64,000 nt of DNA from Craterostigma plantagineum (GCA_027422505.1 JAPQWV010000486.1:310001-374000); one strand, 5' to 3'; shown: positions 50,365 through 63,298, counted from the first letter of the stretch. Numbers and translations are program-made. The notes: generated by a model not told the origin, from the letters alone.

Positions 50365-53097
50365 ATGGAGGTTTCGAGCATGAGGAAATTGTTGTGCGTT
50401 TCTGTGATGTTCGTCTTGGTCTCGTCTGCGGCGTCGTTTTGCGAAGCTGATTTCAAAGGCTTTATCTACGATCTCAATTCTCAGTGCCCTTCGTCGGCTC
50501 GTTTTTCTAATTTCCCAATCCAGGTGATTTTATGTCTGTTTCTTTTTTTCTTTTATTATTGTTGTTATTATTTTTTTGTTTTGCCTGATGATCGCGGACT
50601 GTGCTGTTATTGATTTACTTTACCTGATTTACATGCTGTACATGAATGGTTGTATTAGCTTCTAGGAGAGAAAAATGTATGCTTCCACTGGAAACTCGGC
50701 AAGCGATTTTGTCATTTTATTTTCGAATTAAAATGTCCTGTGGTTTTTGCAAATTCTGGATTCCTGGGATTATCTTCGAACCAGGTCAACTCCATGATGA
50801 AGTTAAGGTATTATAACGTATGTCAGTTAAGGTGGGCATGACGCCTGATTGCATTCAAGCAACATCTTGAGCATGTTGTCTTAATATAATTCGTAGGCCA
50901 CAGAGATATAAGAACCTCCAAATGTATCCAAAAACCTTGATAATCAGGGTGACTGCTAATTTTACCATATTTAAAGGTTGGTTTGTGAATGACGTAGGAA
51001 TCTGCTGACAAGGGCCTGTTAGGAATATCTAGTAATAATGTTAGCCGACTGATATTGCATTTTTTCGTTTATTGGAGATTATGAGGACTGAGAAGACACG
51101 TGGCATGAGTTATGAGCTCCAAATATTTGTAGCCTTGTGCATGACTGTAAATGTCTCGACGTAATAGCTTTATGAGGACACTTGCCCGATAGTAATTTAG
51201 GAAGGCTGTATGAGTATTTCTGACGTTCCCCCTCAGTTAATCGTATGGCTAATATTAGCTGAAAATTAATGCCAACTACAAGGACACACTTAACTGAAAT
51301 ACTAGGCAAATTTAGTTTGATTCATTAGATCATAATTCCATTGAAGTAGTTGACTTGATCTTGACCGGACCAGAAAAAATGTTTATGCTACAAAATGGAC
51401 GTGTGTTATAGCTCTTCCATCTCACGGATTTTACACTCAAACCCATGACTAGGGTTGTGTTTTAGTTTGTGAATATTCTTTTGTTAGACAAAAATTAGTA
51501 GTATACTTGCCTTTTTTCCCTCTGCTATTTATACTTATGCTATTGTTGGGTTTTGTTATATTCATCTATTATAATTGCTTTGAAGGTGGATGGAGACACG
51601 TTTGAAAAAGCTGTGAGCTCTAGTCAGAAAAATGAGTACATTGTAGTCCTCTTTTATGCGTCCTGGTGTCCGTTCTCGAGCATCTTTCTGTCCAAGTTTT
51701 CTACTCTCAGTTCCATGTACCCACAAATGATACATATGACGATAGAACAATCCTCTGCCATGCCCAGGTACCTTGTGTGTTGTTCATTTCTTTCCACATA
51801 TATGGGTGTACCCCATTCATTTGAAACATGATATTTATGTACACATCGGTACACCATATTTTAATCGGCAAACGTTTCAAGTTTGATTCTATTCTAACTA
51901 CTACATTTATACTCATTGGAAGAATATTAGCCAATATGTGAAAGACTAAGTTCATCATCTCCTTTGGGACTATTTGATCTGGCAGATTTTTCATCTCGGT
52001 TTTTGTGTGCGGTGATTTAGTATTAATCTTCTTTTGTCACATTTTCAGTCTTTTCTCTAGATATGGAGTCCACACCGTGCCATCTCTACTGATAGTGAAC
52101 CAGTCAATGATAATGAAATATCACGGGCGCCAAGATATACCCTCGCTTACAACTTTCTACAAAAGAGCAACAGGTAGAGTACTTATTCACTTCTTCATTC
52201 CGTATTTTTGTCATTCAATTGTTTTGTGGCAACTGATATCCCTGCATTGGTTGTTGGATTGTAAAAACCATGATATTGGTTCCATTCCCCTCACGGTATT
52301 GATTGTTTAATGGCTCAAACTTGAAATATACCTCCTTTCTCCGAGTTAGTAGGGGCATATGTTCCAAATAATATATTTGACCTTATTTGAACAAAATTCT
52401 CCATCAACTTTCTTAAATACTAGTAAATATTGAAGTAATTGCCCAACTCTTATCGGGACCTTATTTTTTGTTTAAAATTTTTTTTTCCGTATAGTCTCTA
52501 TCTTGCATTCAATAGATTTCGATCTATGGAATTGTCTCAACCCCTGATATATGATGGATGACAAAACTAGATAAGCACTCGATTGTTGTATGTGCAGCCT
52601 TCAACTGATATTAATCATAAATTTCTTTTTACTTATAATAAATTCTGACCCTCTCTCTCATCTTCTTAGGTTTTGGTCCTATGGTAGACATTGTTGAAGT
52701 AATGCCAAGTAGTTCAAACAGCCACAGCCAAGACACTATCTATCAGCTATGGACCACATCCTCCTTTAAGGAAACATTCTCAAGGGAACCTTATCTCATT
52801 CTTTCCGTATTGTTTATCCTTCTGAGGGCAATTCTGTACTTCTACCCAAAGATTGCGTCCCAGGTCATCGCCCTATGGACATCTTACATCCCACATCTAT
52901 ATCCTAGAATTTTCGGGGAATCGAAACAGCTCTTAGGGCACGTTCTACACATGGTCGATGTCAAGAAAATTTGGAGCAAGCTAAAGTCCTGTAAGACGAG
53001 AAGGGCGAGTAATGCTCGTGCTTGGGCTTCGTCTCTGGCCTCCGTCTCGCTGGGCGGGGCGTCCTCGTCAAGGGCATTTTCGTCAAAGGACTTGTAA
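50365..53097 (+). CDS. 5'-adenylylsulfate reductase-like (APRL) thioredoxin-fold membrane protein
   Basis: Exons 50365-50523, 51586-51767, 52049-52173 and 52670-53097 give 297 residues. An N-terminal signal peptide (MRKLLCVSVMFVLVSSAASF) precedes a thioredoxin fold: VVLFYASWCPFSSIF, then YGVHTVPSLLIVN with the cis-Pro. A transmembrane segment (YLILSVLFILLRAILYFYP) and a basic, Ser-rich tail follow. The redox site is CPFS with only one Cys. There is no sulfonucleotide reductase domain, so despite the family name it should not reduce APS. This fits APRL5/APRL7-type proteins. Confidence 0.87.
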
Positions 53098-53633
53098 ACT
53101 AGTCTGTGCTCACCTCCAATGTGGCGAACCGATACTTTGTATGAAAATGGGAAGGAAGTGAATTGCCTTGCCACATAAGCTCTCAGCTAATTTTCTTCTT
53201 TCACTGTGTTTTGAGATGTGCAGTAGTTTTCTTCTTCTGCGAGAGTCGGCTCATATGTGGGGAACAGTACGTTGTGTATCATCTCGGTATTTCGACGATT
53301 AGCGAGGAATAATGTAAATTTTAAACACAAACTATGAACACGTTAGCTCTACTTTTTCTGTACTATATGACAAATTTTCAGTTGTAACTCGTGCGCAATG
53401 CATGTAAGAAACACAAATTTTACTCCAACAAGCGTAAAAGGTTGCTCAAGGTCAACTAAGTAGCGATAGATTAGAGCAAACAAAGACTTCATGAGGTAGG
53501 AGGATACAAGCAAAAATTGAAAACAAAGATGCAAACTGAAGAACAAATCCACCGTAAAGGAAAGAGTAGTTGCTCAGTCAAAGCCCCGGGCTAGTTTCAG
53601 AGGCCAATCATGCTGTGAGATGCTTTACAGATT

Positions 53634-54674
53634 TTAGATCAAGAGCTTTTCAATAGCATCCTGCACGGAACAGAAAACCATTACATGTTGAAACTACTAT
53701 AGAGACTGAATTGTTCAAGATTTTGCTGTTATTACCTTCAGTTGCTGTATTTGAGATCTCATCTGACTTCCCTCATTGCTTGTCACAGAGCAGGCGATCA
53801 CTGGCCTCGTCACTCCACATGCTCTGCCAAGAGCTTGCTTTGATGGAACGAAAACGTAGGGTACGTTCTGTAATATGCAATTTGATCCAGCTTTAATCAC
53901 TCGGACTACACAACCCATTTTTAATCATGGTAAAAAACAAGAGTTTGGAAAACCAGTGTTGAATGTTAGTGTTCGAACAATCTTCAAAAACCATTTGATC
54001 ACATTTGGGCGAAAAAAGATGACCACTGTGCCGATAATCCAATTTTCGTAGATATAATCATATACTTTACAACTTCATTAAGTGACACGTTAAGTTTTGT
54101 CCAAGGATTTTTTGTCTGAGGAACACTACATGAAAGAGAATTACTAGTACCAATTTCATAAAAGCTAGCACATAATGAAATATAGATACAAACAAGAAGA
54201 GTTCAACAAGCAATATACCTTATCTTCAGCAAGAAGTGGAAGGTGAAGAAGAATCTCAAGAGGCTCGGTATCAGCCGCCATCACAACGAACTCCGAAATC
54301 CCTCTGTTTAAAGTCTTCGTAGCTGCAAGATTATAACTCCATATAGCCAAATTAAACATCGAAAACAAACACACGCACACACACCCAAAAAAAAGTAAAG
54401 CCTTTCAACCAAAACAGCTTAAAAACACCAAACACACCTTCGTTAGCGCCCTTTTTCAGCTGCTTGTGATTGGCAGCTTGCTGAACCAAGTCGAGAATAG
54501 TTATGGTGAGCTGCGCGTCGGCCAGCGGGTACGCTTTGGGGTTGACAGCTACTTCCGTCTGCAAGCATCGTATAGAAAGAGAAACAACGATCAAAATCTC
54601 AAGAAGTATAAAACACGAACACTATAAAAAAGAGGATCGTTTAGGTGCGAATAGGGTTTATCAGTTATCACCAT
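53634..54674 (-). CDS. SNU13: SNU13/NHP2L1 (15.5K) kink-turn RNA-binding protein
   Basis: An L7Ae-family protein of the U4 snRNP and box C/D snoRNPs. Exons 54672-54674 (the ATG alone), 54438-54558, 54219-54322, 53736-53867 and 53634-53660 give 128 residues, the usual length. [20 protein letters not shown], the RNA-binding loop [13 protein letters not shown], and [20 protein letters not shown] match the family end to end. The one-codon first exon ends at GTGATA; its start agrees with the known N-terminus M-T-E. Confidence 0.95.
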
Positions 54675-54841
54675 GATTGGAGAGAATTTCGGATCGCCGA
54701 GTTTCTGAGGGATAGCTAGTAGGGTTTTTCCGTGGAGTTATGAAGCCCGTTTTAACGAACCCTAAGCAAACTTCTTACTGGGCCGGATTAATTGGGCTTC
54801 ATGACAATGATAGGCCCATTAGTGACCCACGTTATATTTTG

Positions 54842-55531
54842 CTTACAGGCTTTTTTTTTTTTCAAAAGCGATTTCAATTAATAACAAGAAAATTACATAG
54901 GTTGAATAACCTCAACAGAGCTCCCAACTAACACAGTCAGTACTTGGAGAAGCAAACAAGCACACAAGGGAAAAAAACCAACGACAAAACATCTTCAGGC
55001 TAAAAAAATACAGAAGCTATGGATTCTACAAGACAGAACTTGGCCGAAAGATAACGAAAATTTGAAAGGAAGAAATGCTCGTCAAAACATTCCCTTCTCG
55101 CCAACACCAGCCAAATCTTCAGACCAACATCTTGCATCAGCACTGTCCAAAATCAACGGACCTACTGCCCATAAGCAACACTGTCCACATCAGCTCCAAG
55201 ATCTGCCCAAAGAAGACTCACGGACAAACAATCTCCAAAAAGGAGAAACAACCCAAAAGAGGGGAAAACCTCCCACGAAGGGAAAGAGCACCCCACGAGG
55301 GGGAAAGAAGTCCCACAAAGGGGAAAAGAAACTCCCAAAATGGGAGACTGAAACCTCCCACGTGGGGAGACAAAAGAGCCGAAGAGGGGAAACAAAATCG
55401 AAATAGGCATCAAGGAACAGAAACTACTTCTCCCCTCCCCCCAAACCTCTTTTTAGTAGAGGAAGGGGGGAGAAGAAAGCTTTTGAGGTGCTAGGGTTTT
55501 TTGGTGAGGAGTGCGGCGCTCCTTACAGGCT
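54842..55531 (-). mobile_element. Poly(A) retroposon (LINE-derived, 670 bp) with 10-bp target-site duplications
   Basis: CTTACAGGCT at 54842-54851 is repeated at 55522-55531. Between them the minus strand ends in a 12-base A run preceded by AAATCGCTTTTG, a typical LINE/SINE 3' end. Position 54852-55521 is the inserted DNA. No reverse transcriptase frame is present, so it is non-autonomous or internally deleted. It lies in the divergent promoter between SNU13 (start 168 bp away) and the ECT2-like gene (start about 285 bp away). Confidence 0.82.
55232..55369. repeat. Row of seven short stem-loops inside the retroposon
   Basis: Seven short inverted repeats follow at about 20-bp spacing: TCTCC-GGAGA (55232-55246), CCC-GGG (55252-55263), TCCC-GGGA (55271-55283), CCCC-GGGG (55291-55302), TCCC-GGGA (55311-55324), CTCCC-GGGAG (55332-55346) and CTCCC-GGGAG (55355-55369), each with a 4-6 base loop. 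Confidence 0.75.
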
Positions 55532-55815
55532 AAGGATAATCAATTAACGCAGAAGTCAACTAAAAAAGGGTCGATCTGCAAATACAGATAAACAGAGGGG
55601 CTGAATGGTATGAATCACCAATTTAAAAAGGGATGGAAGCCCTAGCGGTAGAATTCTCTCTCTTCCCCTTTGGTTTTCCCCCGAAGCTCGAACACTCCCC
55701 TCTCTCTGTTCTTGGCGGCTGGTCGATCTCTCTATTTAAATTGAGGTTTTCCGTCTCTAGCTCTCCCATACGGTTACAGTCGAGAGATTTTGCCGTACTT
55801 CGGTATCTGAGTGGA

Positions 55816-58800
55816 ATGGTCGCCGTTGCTAATCAAGCAGATCGTATCCTTTGTTTTCGCGTGTTGTCCTGTTTGATTTTCGGAATCTTTGATTTGGTTG
55901 CTTTCTGGTCAGTGGAATCGAGTTTCCTTTATCTGTGCGTCGTTGTAGATCTGATTGAGGTTGTGGAATCTGAGGTAGTTTTCCCTGATTGATTTTACGG
56001 TGTGATTCGAATGTTTGGTGCTTTGATTTAATTTCTCTCTGCTGGTGTTAGTTTATGCTGACTTTCTGTTGTCGATTTTGCTTTTTACTTTTTTATCGTG
56101 AGTTTTGAGCGGAGTTACAATATGCTTTCTTTATTTCTTTTGTTATTGATTGTGGAAAATTTTGTTTTTCTCGGCCAGATTTATGCGATTTGGATTTTTT
56201 GTTTGCAGCCAATTTAGATTTTGCTTTTGGACCTTTTTGGTGGAAACAATTGTTCTCCTTCATTGGTTGTTGTACAGAAGCTGCAGATTTGTTGCAGAAC
56301 ATGTCCTTGGACTCACAAGCTAAAACTGATGAAGTCAAGGATGTTGTAAAGAAGGTATTTCCTTTTGAAATATGTTGTAGCTGAAAGCATTTCAATTATG
56401 TGCGCTGTAATCAGCAGTTTGGCATCTTCTAACTTGGTGGCTTGCAATGTAGCCATTAGCTGTTCCCGTTCATGTGGAAAGCGTACTTCAGACAGATCGA
56501 TCCATCACTCCTATGCTGCCGGATTATATCGATCCAACAATGTATTACGTTCCGAACGGATATGCTTACTATTACGGTGGTACGTCTACCCTCAAAATCT
56601 TAAGTCATGTCTTGTTTTCAATTCCCTCGTTCGTACTCAATTTAAGTATGTGTCTGTGACTATGATTTTTCAACCATCTCTTTGTCTGAAGTATATTTGT
56701 TTTGCAACACATAGGTTATGAGGGGAGTGGTAAAGAATGGGAAGATTTCGCAAGATCTGTGAATCCAGATGGAGTGGAGATGCCTCCTGTATGTTTTCTT
56801 ACACATTCAAATATGCGCACCTCAACCAACCTAGCATAATTTATGTTTTCATGATGAAATATGCAGGGAGCTTATGGGGATAATGGATCAATTATGTACC
56901 ATCCTGGGTATGGTTATACTCCATTTGCACCTTACTCACCTGCTACTTCCCCTGTCCCGACCATTGGACAGGATGGCCAGATATATGGAGCTCATCATTA
57001 TCAGTACCCGTCTCCCTATTTCCAGGCCCCTAACAATGGCCCATACCCCGCAACAGGTACCCCTGCAAAAGCTGATACCAAATCACCTTTGGCAGGAGTG
57101 GAGGCAAAGTCAAAGTCGAATGGAATTGCTAATAATTGTGGTACCAAGGGAAATAATGGTGCTTTAGCACCGAAAGCAATTTATTCAAATTCATCATTTG
57201 ATTTGAATGGCACCTATGGCGGGGGCTCATTACCTGGAGGTCTTCCTAATGGGTATCAGGATCCGAGATTTGCATATGATGGGTGGCTTTCACCAATTTC
57301 ATGGTTAGAAAGCCCTCATTTTTCCGATGGGCAGCAAAGGCAGTTAACGACTTCCTCTGTTGCAAATGGGAATAATGTTGCTTCTTCCGGAAGCCAGAAT
57401 TACCATCCTCAACTGATGGTATGTCCAGTTATGATTATGTTTCTGTACTGCTGTAATAGGTGATCAAGTTTTCGTCTTTGCTCTTACTTGTACTCCTGTT
57501 GTGAATATGTAGTTTTACTATAAGAAATTGACAACCAAATTTATCTGGTAAACAAACCTCTTGAATATGTGTATATTACAGTTTCCCCAGCTAATGTTAC
57601 GTTCATGTTCCATTTTTTAGGCTTCACACAATCCAAGGACCATGTCTGGCATGGGAGCGACCAACGGATACTATAACAATATGTACATGAATAATCTGTA
57701 TAGCCAGTATGGAAATGGCTACAGATCTGTTCTGGGTTATCGGTTCACTGGTTATGATACTCGAGGTAATGGACGCAATTGGACGGCTGATAACAAATGC
57801 AAGCCTCGAGGACGAGGAACGACCTTATACGGTCATGGAGGTGAGAGTTTAGATGGTCTGAATGAATTGAACAGAGGTCCAAGGGCGAAAAGTTCAAAGA
57901 ACGTAAAGGGATTCACTCCTGTGGCTTTAGCCGTCAAAGGGCAAAACATGCCTTTGACTGCTACTGTTGATGATGAAGAGAAGCCAATTGTCAGTCCTGA
58001 CCGTGAGCAATACAACCGACAAGATTTTCCCGAATCATATGCTGATGCAAAGTTCTTTATCATAAAATCATATAGTGAAGATGATGTCCATAAGAGCGTC
58101 AAATATAATGTTTGGGCCAGCACTCCGAACGGTAACAAAAAGCTCGATGCTGCTTATGGTGAAGCTCAGCAAAAATCTGAAGACTGCCCTATTTTCCTTT
58201 TCTTCTCTGTAAGTGGTGTTTAGTTCTTGTTCTTTATTTGTTGTAACTTGTATTGACAATTTCCCTTCTTCTGCTATCAGGTTAATGCTAGTGGCCAGTT
58301 TGTGGGCGTTGCAGAGATGGTTGGCCCAGTTGACTTTAACAAGAATGTTGAGTATTGGCAGCAGGACAAGTGGGTTGGTTGTTTCCCCGTAAAGTGGCAC
58401 ATTGTGAAGGATGTACCGAACAGTATGTTGAAGCACATCATCCTCGAGAATAACGAGAACAAACCAGTAACCAACAGTAGGGACACCCAAGAGGTACTCC
58501 TTTTTGCATGCTGGTGCTGTATATGATTCATTCCTCTCATTCTGTTAGAACTTAGAACCCCAATATGCTGAGAAGGTGTCGTTTGCACAGGTTAAACTCA
58601 ATCAGGGCCTTGAGATGCTCAAAATCTTCAAGGAACACACTAGCAAACAGTGCATCTTGGACGATTTTGACTTTTACGAGGATAGGCAGAATAGAATCCA
58701 GGAGAAAAAAGCCAAGCAGCAGCAATACCTGAAACAGGTAGCCTCTTTTTTATCCAATTCTAATATGGAGGTTTGGCTACATTTTGATGTCAAGTCAAGT

Positions 58801-58989
58801 TTTAACTCACTTCATACGTTTCTCCGTATGCAGCGCCAGTCTTGGCAAGGCAAATCTGAGAAAGAGAAGAACGCGGAAATCCCAAATGGTGAAGTCTCCG
58901 TCGACATTCATAACAATGGTGAGGTCAAGGCCTCTGAGATCAGTGCCCACGAGTCTAAGATAGTGCTAAAAGCTGTCGCAAATGGTTGA
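55816..58989 (+). CDS. ECT2: YTH-domain m6A reader, ECT2-like
   Basis: A cytoplasmic reader of N6-methyladenosine in mRNA. Nine exons (55816-55843, 56278-56354, 56453-56579, 56715-56788, 56867-57418, 57621-58208, 58281-58493, 58591-58737, 58834-58989) give 653 residues. The N-terminus ([14 protein letters not shown]) and the Tyr/Gly/Pro/Asn-rich low-complexity region are as in ECT2/ECT3/ECT4. The YTH domain spans about residues 395-560: [20 protein letters not shown], the cage Trp in VWAST, and YWQQDKW with the other two Trp. A charged, Gln/Lys-rich tail follows. Exon 1 encodes only nine residues and a split codon. Confidence 0.95.
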
Positions 58990-60007
58990 TTGCTGATTGG
59001 TCTCTGCTAAGGGCAGTTTGCTGGGCGATGAATAATATTAACTTGAAAGGTTCGAGAAAATCTAGAAGCTAGATAGTGATGATGGCTAACGACGCGAAGA
59101 TGCGTCTGACCTTTACGAGGAAATGTGAAAAGTAAGTTGGAAATTTCTGATCATCGTTGAAGAAGCAATGGAGGAACCCATTTTCACTCTTGATGGGTAT
59201 CAATCTATCTGAGTTTCTTAATCTTGTTTTTTTTTTTCTTCTTTATGTTTAGAAGGGTTTTGGTTTTAAGAGTTTGGTAAGCAATAAAGTTGAGCTTTTA
59301 AATTTATGTTTGGAAGGAGTATTAAATTAATTATCATCTACGTAATAATATTCATATGCATTAAGCCAAAAAAAAAAATTTGATATATTTTAAGAATTGA
59401 TTCTTAAAATAAATTGTAATATGGCATGAACATGGATCAACTTCAAGTCAAAGGCCATGATGAATTATATTTATATTAACGCCCTCTCTCTCTCTCTCGA
59501 TCTCTCCATTTTTCTCTTTTCAATGTATGAGTCGCTAAAATTTTTGAACTTCCCCTCGAAAGGGACGTGCGGATTATAGGAGGCTGATATTACTTGTTTA
59601 AAAGAAAACCATTAGTACAAAGCATGGATTATGAGTTATGACGAATAAATGCTTGCCTTTGTACCAACGACTTCCTATCAAGTGTTCTTTTGTATTCAAA
59701 AAGGTTGAAGTGGAAAAGAATGGAATGGAATTGGGATTAAAGAATATTCTTCAGTCTGATTTATTACAACGAAATGCAGGAAGAGTCAAAGATATGACGA
59801 CACACATATCAAAGGAAAGCAAGGAAACGAAATGTGTCCATTGATAAGGAATTCATTAAATATATATATTAAATAAATAATTGAAGGAATTATGTAGGCT
59901 TTGGGTTCCGTTGTCTTGTGCTTCGCGAATCGCGACCACGAAACAAACATATATTTACTACTAAAAGGAATAGATGTAATTATTCCACGTCGAACGGTTT
60001 TACATGA
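58990..60007. other. Intergenic between ECT2-like and pyruvate kinase genes
   Basis: 3' untranslated end of the ECT2-like gene, a (CT)n run near 59483-59498 and AT-rich spacer. No gene recognised. Confidence 0.45.
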
Positions 60008-60013
60008 TATAAA
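60008..60013 (+). promoter_or_regulatory. TATA box of the pyruvate kinase gene
   Basis: TATAAA 54 bp before the ATG at 60067, followed by a (CA)n run in the leader (about 60020-60038). Confidence 0.6.
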
Positions 60014-60066
60014 GGTCCAACACACACACACACACACAGAGAGAGTTTGATTTTGGCTGTAGAAAT

Positions 60067-62429
60067 ATGAAGGAAAACATCAGCAATAATTATTACTACA
60101 ACAACGACGACGTCGGCGGCGATGGACAGCCGCAGCAGCGACCGAAGACGAAGATCGTCTGCACCTTGGGACCAGCTTCGAGGTCGGTGCCTATGGTGGA
60201 AAAACTGCTCAGGGCTGGGATGAACGTGGCTCGCTTCAATTTCTCCCACGGATCGCACGAGTATCATCAGGAGACACTCGATAATCTGCGCAAGGGCATG
60301 GAGAGCACGGGAATCCTCTGCGCCGTCATGCTCGATACCAAGGTTAGTGGACGATTTCCACCCGATTTGGGAGGGATTCGTGATTTTTTTTTTTCATGTT
60401 CTCTCCTCATCGCTTTTAACTATTATATTCGATTCGATTGATTTCGTACGATCATGTATGGATGCAGCTAATTGTGCGTGTCACTGTGTGGTTTTTGATT
60501 GATCCCAACTTTCCTGGACCAGAATTGGGCGTTATCTCAACAAAACCCTTTGTCCTTACCTTCCTTGCCTGCGATTTCCCTCTGTTTTCACTTCATTATT
60601 TGGCCTCAATACTCCGCGAAACAATACGCTTTAGAGTGGTTTTATGATGATGTGTATCAATCCATCCCTAACTTGTGCAGGGCCCAGAAATTCGTACAGG
60701 GTTCTTGAAAGATGGAAAGCCCATTCAACTGAGACAAGGCCAAGAAATCACAATAACTACCGACTACGCCATCAAGGGCGACGAGAAGACCATCTCCATG
60801 AGCTACAAAAAGTTGCCCGAGGACGTCAAGCCGGGAATGGTCATACTCTGCGCCGACGGCACAATCTCCTTCACTGTCCTGTCTTGCGACAAAGAAAAGG
60901 GACTCGTCCAATGCCGCTGTGAGAACACCGCAGTCCTCGGGGAGAGAAAGAACGTCAACCTCCCGGGCGTCATCGTCGACCTCCCAACTCTGACCGACAA
61001 GGACAGAGAAGACATCTTGAACTGGGGAATCCCGAATCAAATCGACATGATCGCCCTCTCTTTCGTACGCAAAGGATCCGACTTGGTCGAGGTTCGCAAA
61101 TTGCTCGGCGAACACGCAAAATCGATCCTTCTCATGTCTAAGGTATTGTTCCCCTTCCTTTCCCCCTTTTGTTGATATAGCCATGAGAGACGAGCCTCTA
61201 TCCAATTATTGAGGCGACACAGTTTCTTTCGTGTAGTGACTTCTTACGCAATCGCAGCTTGCTCAATTTCGTTTAATTTCGACTCGACCTGAAAAAAAAA
61301 AATGAAGTCTAGCAAAACATATATATTTCCACTCTCTTAACTTCCATCAGTATCATGCTAGTTACATCTTCTCCACAAAATTCTTGTGTACTCTATCCTT
61401 GAGAAATCTTATGGTGCTCAGCTCTTATATGGGCACCTCTTCGATGCCACATAAACGTGCCATTTCAACATAAAATTTGTCAATATGTTCCAAGTAGAAG
61501 GTATTAATCAATGCTACGTCACCTCTTACATTAAAATGGCACGTCTAATGCCCCACGTAAGATTTCTCCTCTATCCCTTACATGATCATTACACCATACG
61601 ATGCATGTTGTACCAGGTTGAGAACCAAGAAGGGGTGGCGAACTTCGACGAGATCCTCGCCAACTCGGACGCGTTCATGGTGGCCCGAGGCGACCTAGGG
61701 ATGGAAATCCCAATCGAGAAGATCTTCCTCGCCCAGAAGGTGATGATCTACAAGTGCAACATCCAGGGCAAGCCCGTGGTCACCGCGACCCAAATGCTCG
61801 AGTCGATGATCAAATCCCCTCGGCCCACGAGGGCCGAGGCCACCGACGTGGCCAACGCCGTCCTCGACGGGACGGACTGCGTTATGCTCAGCGGCGAGAC
61901 AGCCGCAGGGGCCTACCCCGATCTCGCGGTTCGAACCATGGCCAAGATATGCATGGAGGCCGAGGGCACCATAGACTACTCCGACGTGTTCAAGCGAATA
62001 ACCGCCAACGCGCCCGTCCCCATGAGCCCGCTCGAGAGCCTGGCTTCCTCGGCGGTCCGAACCGCCAACTCGGCGAGGGCATCGCTGATCCTGGTGCTGA
62101 CACGTGGCGGGAGCACGGCGAGGCTGGTTGCAAAGTACAGGCCGGGCATGCCTATTCTGTCTGTGGTTGTTCCCGAGATTATGACCGATTCTTTCGACTG
62201 GTCGTGCAGCGACGAGTCGCCGGCGAGGCACAGCCTTATATTTAGGGGTTTGGTGCCTATTCTGTGCGCGGGCTCGGCTAGGGCTTCGCACGAGGAGTCG
62301 ACGGAGGAGGCTCTGGAGTTTGCTCTCCAGCATGCGAAGGGGAAGGGGCTTTGTAAGGGGGGAGATGCTGTGGTTGCTCTGCATAGAATTGGGACGGCTT
62401 CGATCATCAAGATTGTGACTGTGAAGTGA
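60067..62429 (+). CDS. PK: Cytosolic pyruvate kinase
   Basis: Catalyses phosphoenolpyruvate + ADP to pyruvate + ATP, the last step of glycolysis. Exons 60067-60342, 60681-61142 and 61617-62429 give 516 residues, the full length. TKIVCTLGPASRSV and MNVARFNFSHG open the TIM barrel; MLDTKGPEIRTGF crosses the first splice site; MVARGDLGMEIP and ATQMLESMIKSPRPTRAEATD are the active-site and substrate-binding loops; MLSGETAAGAYP follows. There is no transit peptide, so the plant cytosolic type is meant. The C-terminal domain is complete. An open frame in intron 2 upstream of 61617 is not coding. Confidence 0.95.
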
Positions 62430-63298
62430 GGCGAGTTTCGGCTTGTTTGTTGGTATGTCTGTGCTTTTTTCTGTTTCAGTTATTGCTTATCCTACGTTTT
62501 GGTCTTGTGGGTGTGGGGGGAGGGTGATGAGAACTATGCTTATTGTTTCTTCGTTGGCTGCTTTAGCTTGATTATAGTTGCCGTGCAGTTTCGTTTTCGT
62601 TTGCCACTAATAATGGTTCATCAGACATTGTTGCGAACTTGTATCGCATAATTATGATTATGAATGATTGAGTGCTCGCATTAAGTTTATATATTGAACT
62701 GTTGTTGAATTAGAGAAATTTGTCTCCTCGATTGTGTAGCTTCATTCCACTGGGTTCTTTCGTAACTTCTAGTGCAGTTAGACGTCGAACAAGTCTCATA
62801 GGCGAAAGTGAATTAAATTTTCGCTTCAGTTGAAAATTTTGTAAGATATAAGTTGGTATAAAATGTAAGATGGACGGAATCTAGAGAATTCTTGAAAGGC
62901 CTCCTCGTCAACGGTTATGTAACGATTGACAAACTCAAAAAATCTGCATGCACTTATGTCTCCTCGACTTGCTATTTACCTTCTCCTTCTACTTCTACCC
63001 TTTCTGGTTTTATCATAATCGAAAATAATCACGATTTTTCAACCACGATAATAAATGTACAAAACTCTTGAAAGCGTTCAATCCATGTAGCTTCAGCCTC
63101 AGATAATCAATCACTGATCCACTTCAAACGGTCTGAACCTTTCTCACCTCAGCCTTTAGAAAAACATATTTAGCCATTCCGAAATTATGACAGGCCCAAG
63201 AAATACTTTGCAGTCAAATTAAAACAAGAATGTTTATGTAAATTAAGCACGATTTGTTTGCACCATGATGGTTATCAAGATAAATTATGGATACGTAC
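62430..63298. other. 3' flank of pyruvate kinase and start of the next gene's territory
   Basis: No exon that I can place confidently. Further exons of the right-edge gene may lie here. Confidence 0.35.

Noticed and set aside
55062..55494. Overlapping Lys/Pro-rich frames of 114 and 139 residues
   Set aside because: They run across the hairpin array inside the retroposon on the strand opposite its poly(A) orientation; the repeats of Lys and Gly come from the DNA repeat.
61485..61616. Extra N-terminal residues in front of pyruvate kinase exon 3
   Set aside because: This part ends at a TACCAG acceptor; joining exon 2 (LLMSK) directly to VENQEGV gives the conserved protein with no gap.
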